Positions 6,481-9,936 of a DNA stretch of 9,936 nt are shown piece by piece. The notes under the pieces were generated by a model. It had not been told where the DNA came from. It saw only the letters and a program-made list of their open reading frames with translations, and did not search any database. Within the stretch, counting starts at the first letter, position 1. Every line of letters begins with the position of its first letter. Source of the stretch: Thiotrichales bacterium (GTDB lineage Bacteria; Pseudomonadota; Gammaproteobacteria; UWMA-0217); contig JANTGD010000104.1 in NCBI GenBank assembly GCA_024763135.1, positions 1-9,936 of the forward strand, given 5' to 3'. The position numbers and the translations under genes were made by a program.

Positions 6481-9400
6481 GCGAATCCATGACACCACGT
6501 ATCGCCATTACCCACCACTACGAACAACGCTTCGAACACCATGTGCAACTCTCGACGCACTGGCTGCGATTGCGACCTGCACCCCATACTGCCGCCAACA
6601 TAAGCGCCTATTCACTCACCTTGAAGGCCGACCCCCATTGGATTAACTGGTTACGTGATCCTTTTGAAAATCATCTGGCCCGTGTCGATTTGCGTGAGCC
6701 ATTGGCAGAGTTCAAGCTCACCGTGGAGTTGATCGCGGAACTGCCACCCATCAACCCCTTTGATTTCATCATGGATCCCAGCGTCGCCACGCACCCCTTC
6801 GATTATTCGGAGCAACTGCGTAAAGAACTCAAGCCTTACCTGCGTCTACCCAAGACCGGCCCGCGCTTGAAGCAATGGCTCGCGAAGTTCGACCGGCATC
6901 CACTGTATACCGTGGACCGCTTAAACCAACTACTCGAGCAGGTGCACCAGGCCATTAACCCGGTCAATACGTTCCACCCCGGCAATGTCAATCTGGAAAA
7001 CGTCTTAGCAAAGAAGCAAGGCACGGCCTGGGAACATGCCTGGCTATTGACCGTAGCGCTACGCCATCTGGGGTTCGCGGCCCGCTTTACCAACGGTTAC
7101 CGTATCTTTACCGCGGTGCAGCAAGATCTCCCTGCCGTGGTCAGTCAGTGTGCTTGGAGTGAGGTCTATCTGCCGGGCGCAGGTTGGATTGGACTCGATC
7201 CCTCGGCCGGGCTGTACACGAATGAGGGTTATATTCCACTGGCAAGCGCAACCGAGCCCCTGCGTGTCATGCCGATTTTGGGATACCATGAAGCATGTGC
7301 GGAGTCTCATCACGAAAGCATCTCCGCGCGCTGGTTGGTGCCTGAACAACCCGAGTGGCCACTGAGCCGCTCGCAGTGGCAAGATGTCCGCGCCTTGGGC
7401 TGCCATATCGAAAAGGATCTCTCAAATGCCGGCATCCATGCGTCGACTGGCACTCGCCTGGCCTTGGTGTCGCATACGGATGGGGGCGCAAAAGAGTGGT
7501 TTTACAAAGCGATCGGACCCACAAAACGTGCCAAAGCGGAACTGTTGGTCTCTCGGTTACGCGAGCGTATTGCCAGGGGTGGTGTACTGCAAGTGAGCCA
7601 GGGCGAATGGTTTGCTGGCGAAAAACTGCCCCGCTGGAAACTCTGCTGCTATGCGCGTTCGGACGACCACCCCATCTGTCAGCACGCTGCGCGTATTACG
7701 CTTTCCAGCACCACGGGAAATGCCGAACCTGCGCACGCGCAATTGTTTGCCAGCACCTTATGCCACGCGCTGGGTGTCTCTGCGAAACACCTGATACCGG
7801 CTTACGAGGATCCTTTGTATCGGCTCTGGCAAACCCATGCTCCCACCGCTGCACTAGTGAGCGGTCAAGACCTGAAAGATCCCGACAATCGACAGCGCCT
7901 CACAGAGCAACTCTCCGCCGCGCCTGGCCTACCCGTCGGCTATGCCCTGCCCATACGCTGGGATGCAGCTGAAGAACAATGGGTCGGTGGACAATGGCGT
8001 TTTCGCCGTCGGCATCTGTTTCTCATTCCCGGCGACTCGGCGCTTGGCTATCGACTGCCTCTGGACAGCTTGGTATTGGACCCGGAAAGTCGTCTGGAAG
8101 CGCAGTTGGAACGCTGCCAATTCGAAGCGCGCACCCCACTGCCCGAGATCCATGGAGAAATCGCTGCACGGCTCAGCCACCCCGCGCCTCCCCAAGAGGC
8201 ACCTGCCCTGGCCGATACAACCCGGGTACCGCGAACCGCAATCTGTGTCGAGGTACGCAATGGGCATCTCTCGGTATTTCTACCCCCGGTATCGCATTTG
8301 GAACGCTATCTGGAATTTGTCGCCGCCATAGAAGCGAGCGCTGAGCGTTTGAATATAAACGTCATGATCGAAGGCTATGAACCGCCACAGGATTACCGGC
8401 TACAGCGTATCGAACTGGAACCTGATGCAGGCGTTCTCCAGTTAAGCCTGCCCAAAATCACAGGCTGGCAGGCGCAACTGGATCAGCTGCAGGCCGCCTA
8501 TCAAGAAGCAACGCAGCTGGGCCTACGTGGCGAACGGATCATATCCGATGGCGATCGCCTGCCCTCCGGCGGGGGCGCTTGCTACACCCTGGCAGGGCCA
8601 ACCCCAGCGCAAAGCCCCTTTCTCAACCGGCCCGAGATACTACGATCGCTGATCACTTATTGGCAGCGCCACCCTGCATTGTCGTACTTCTTTGCCGGAC
8701 AGGCCATCGGGCCCAGTGGGCCGGCCCCCCGCCCGGACGAAGGGCGGGACGAATCCCTGTATGAACTGTCGCTTGCGTTGGAACACATGGATACCATTGC
8801 ACCCAATCGCCCCTGGCAATTGGATCGTATGTTGCGCCATTTGCTGACCGATTCGGCCGGCGACATCAAACACGCTGAGATTCGCGTCGATCAACTCTAT
8901 CCCCCCGAACGCGCCAGCTTGCGTCTCGGGCAGATCATGCTGTATGCCTTTGAAACCCCGCCCGATTATCGGCTCGCTGCACTCCAGTCGCTGCTATTGA
9001 CCGGTTTGATCGGACGCTTTAGCCAACAGCCCGAACAACGTGATCTAATCCGCTGGGGTGGTGCGCTGCACGATCGTTTTATGCTGCCACAGGCACTATA
9101 CGACGATTTGCGTACTGTCATGAATGATCTTCAGGCAGTGGGCTATCCCTTTCAACTGGCGTGGTTCGATACGCTGCTGGAACTGCGTTACCCGGTGTTG
9201 GGTATCACTCAAATCCGTGAAATGACACTCGAACTCCGACGCGCCCATGAACCCTGGGCGCTTCTGGGTGAGGAAGTCAGTGGGGGGGGTGTCGCGCGCT
9301 TTATCGACCAGTCGACAGAACGCTTGCAGGTCAAACTCAGTGGCATGGAACCCGGACGTTATATACTGGTGTGTAACGGCGAGCAAGTCCCGCTGCAGCA

Positions 9401-9824
9401 GGGCGCACTGCACGGCGAATACTATGCCGGCGTACGCTACAAGGTCGCCAACCCGCCCGCCACACTACATCCCCTGGTGCCTCCCGTGGGCCTGTTGGTT
9501 TTCGATTTAGTGGATGCGCGCAGCGGTCATGTGGTTGGAGGTTGCAGCTATACCCCCACACAACCCGAAACTTTCGGACCGATCGCAGCACCGGCTGTCG
9601 TACCTTTCGAACAGGGCGACCTGCAGGGGTTTCCACCCCCACCCGCTCCCCCCGTGACGCTACCGCCGATGGCCGGACGTGGACGCTTCATGCCCCGCGG
9701 CAGCGGTCTGAGCAAGCTCACCCCACCGGAGCGACACGAAAATCCCTGCTGCCCCTACCTATTGGATCTTACCGAACCCGCTGCAAGCGTTGCGCTGCAT
9801 CCAATCTATCAACCCAATGCTTGA
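6477..9824 (+). CDS. Catalytically degenerate transglutaminase-like / DUF2126 paralog (probable double pseudoenzyme)
   Basis: This 1115-aa protein is collinear with the preceding one over its whole length and is clearly a paralog. Scaffold motifs are kept: RLRPAPHT (31-38), LPGAGWIGLDP (232-242), ALPIRW (490-495), GYRLPL (524-529), LHDRFMLP (864-871) and the CPYLLDL tail. The active residues are not. In the transglutaminase half, Cys180 of the partner is Ala184 and His229 is Cys225; only Asp241 remains. In the DUF2126 half, GGEPTF is GTRLAL (325-330), VIEVN is VLQLS (653-657), the loop Asn-His is Ala701-Cys702, the N-x-HR motif is D-x-KH (796-799), VEFR is IMLY (820-823) and DERG is DEGR. The frame is open with no stops, so the protein is probably made and folded but inactive, perhaps as a partner of the upstream enzyme. 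It has a Pro/Gly-rich stretch at 1050-1085. ATG 6489 is an alternative start. An upstream in-frame extension to 6318 is rejected as it lies inside the previous gene. Confidence 0.93.
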   Translation: MSESMTPRIAITHHYEQRFEHHVQLSTHWLRLRPAPHTAANISAYSLTLKADPHWINWLRDPFENHLARVDLREPLAEFKLTVELIAELPPINPFDFIMDPSVATHPFDYSEQLRKELKPYLRLPKTGPRLKQWLAKFDRHPLYTVDRLNQLLEQVHQAINPVNTFHPGNVNLENVLAKKQGTAWEHAWLLTVALRHLGFAARFTNGYRIFTAVQQDLPAVVSQCAWSEVYLPGAGWIGLDPSAGLYTNEGYIPLASATEPLRVMPILGYHEACAESHHESISARWLVPEQPEWPLSRSQWQDVRALGCHIEKDLSNAGIHASTGTRLALVSHTDGGAKEWFYKAIGPTKRAKAELLVSRLRERIARGGVLQVSQGEWFAGEKLPRWKLCCYARSDDHPICQHAARITLSSTTGNAEPAHAQLFASTLCHALGVSAKHLIPAYEDPLYRLWQTHAPTAALVSGQDLKDPDNRQRLTEQLSAAPGLPVGYALPIRWDAAEEQWVGGQWRFRRRHLFLIPGDSALGYRLPLDSLVLDPESRLEAQLERCQFEARTPLPEIHGEIAARLSHPAPPQEAPALADTTRVPRTAICVEVRNGHLSVFLPPVSHLERYLEFVAAIEASAERLNINVMIEGYEPPQDYRLQRIELEPDAGVLQLSLPKITGWQAQLDQLQAAYQEATQLGLRGERIISDGDRLPSGGGACYTLAGPTPAQSPFLNRPEILRSLITYWQRHPALSYFFAGQAIGPSGPAPRPDEGRDESLYELSLALEHMDTIAPNRPWQLDRMLRHLLTDSAGDIKHAEIRVDQLYPPERASLRLGQIMLYAFETPPDYRLAALQSLLLTGLIGRFSQQPEQRDLIRWGGALHDRFMLPQALYDDLRTVMNDLQAVGYPFQLAWFDTLLELRYPVLGITQIREMTLELRRAHEPWALLGEEVSGGGVARFIDQSTERLQVKLSGMEPGRYILVCNGEQVPLQQGALHGEYYAGVRYKVANPPATLHPLVPPVGLLVFDLVDARSGHVVGGCSYTPTQPETFGPIAAPAVVPFEQGDLQGFPPPPAPPVTLPPMAGRGRFMPRGSGLSKLTPPERHENPCCPYLLDLTEPAASVALHPIYQPNA
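9282..9289 (+). other. G8 homopolymer run in the third DUF2126 gene
   Basis: Eight consecutive G encode part of SGGGV (residues 935-939) in a surface-loop-like region between two conserved segments. A slip here would shift the last 180 or so codons out of frame. Confidence 0.6.
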
Positions 9825-9936
9825 GTCAAAGCAATAACAGTTGAACCTAAAAACCTCAGTTGGATCACAAAAGTCCACGCAAGCTCTTGGTGCACCTGGC
9901 AAATCAGAAAAACCTCTCATCACCAATAAGGTGACC
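9825..9936. other. Non-coding tail at the right edge
   Basis: The 112 bp after the stop of the third gene show no intrinsic terminator. AAAAACCTC occurs twice (9849-9857 and 9908-9916). TCACC/GGTGA (9920-9924 and 9930-9934) is a short inverted repeat at the edge. GTG at 9931 after AATAAG could be a start codon but nothing follows to test it. The operon may continue beyond the window. Confidence 0.4.

Noticed and set aside
7355..7972. Open frame of about 205 codons on the + strand
   Set aside because: It lies in another frame of the third gene, is Cys/Arg-rich and has no recognisable domain.
9825..9936. Open reading on the - strand entering from the right edge
   Set aside because: One frame stays open over the tail, but the roughly 35 codons show no recognisable motif and would run into the third gene. 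There is too little sequence to support a gene.
1..9936. CRISPR arrays, tRNA or rRNA genes, insertion sequences
   Set aside because: No regularly spaced direct repeats, cloverleaf with conserved T-loop, ribosomal RNA core sequence or transposase reading frame was seen on either strand.

Overview
The window holds a compact locus of three paralogous genes of the DUF2126 'putative amidoligase' family (Pfam PF09899, COG4196), all on the + strand. A glycogen phosphorylase gene runs off the left edge on the - strand. Coding density, moderately high GC, AUG starts and the protein families suggest a Gram-negative bacterium. A gammaproteobacterium is my best guess, but nothing in the window fixes the taxon.

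Layout: 1-186 (-) is the first 62 codons of a glycogen/alpha-glucan phosphorylase. 187-359 is a short divergent intergenic region with two small inverted repeats and a weak candidate promoter for the phosphorylase. 360-2489 (+) is a stand-alone, shortened DUF2126 protein (709 aa) without a transglutaminase domain. 2490-3123 is an unusually long non-coding gap, rich in inverted repeats, including a 99-nt near-palindrome centred on base 2823. 3124-6480 (+) is the canonical two-domain protein (1118 aa): transglutaminase-like N-terminal half with an intact Cys180/His229/Asp245 triad, then a full DUF2126 domain with all motifs. 6477-9824 (+) overlaps it by four bases (ATGA) and encodes a same-length paralog (1115 aa). 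In that paralog the catalytic Cys and His of the transglutaminase half and nearly every conserved polar residue of the amidoligase half are replaced, while the scaffold sequence is well kept. 9825-9936 is a non-coding tail.

How they may work together: DUF2126 is predicted to have a glutamine-synthetase/GCS-like fold and to make amide bonds with ATP. In family members it is fused to a transglutaminase-like domain that could cut or transfer amide bonds. The second and third genes look like a translationally coupled active enzyme plus inactive partner, and the first gene is a third, partly altered amidoligase. The most notable observation is this graded series of intact enzyme, altered stand-alone ligase and double pseudoenzyme in one locus. 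It suggests a heteromeric complex in which the dead paralog is a regulatory or substrate-binding subunit. The substrate is unknown. The usual companions of the family (alpha-E/DUF403, circularly permuted ATP-grasp, Anbu-type peptidase) are not in the window but could lie beyond its right edge.
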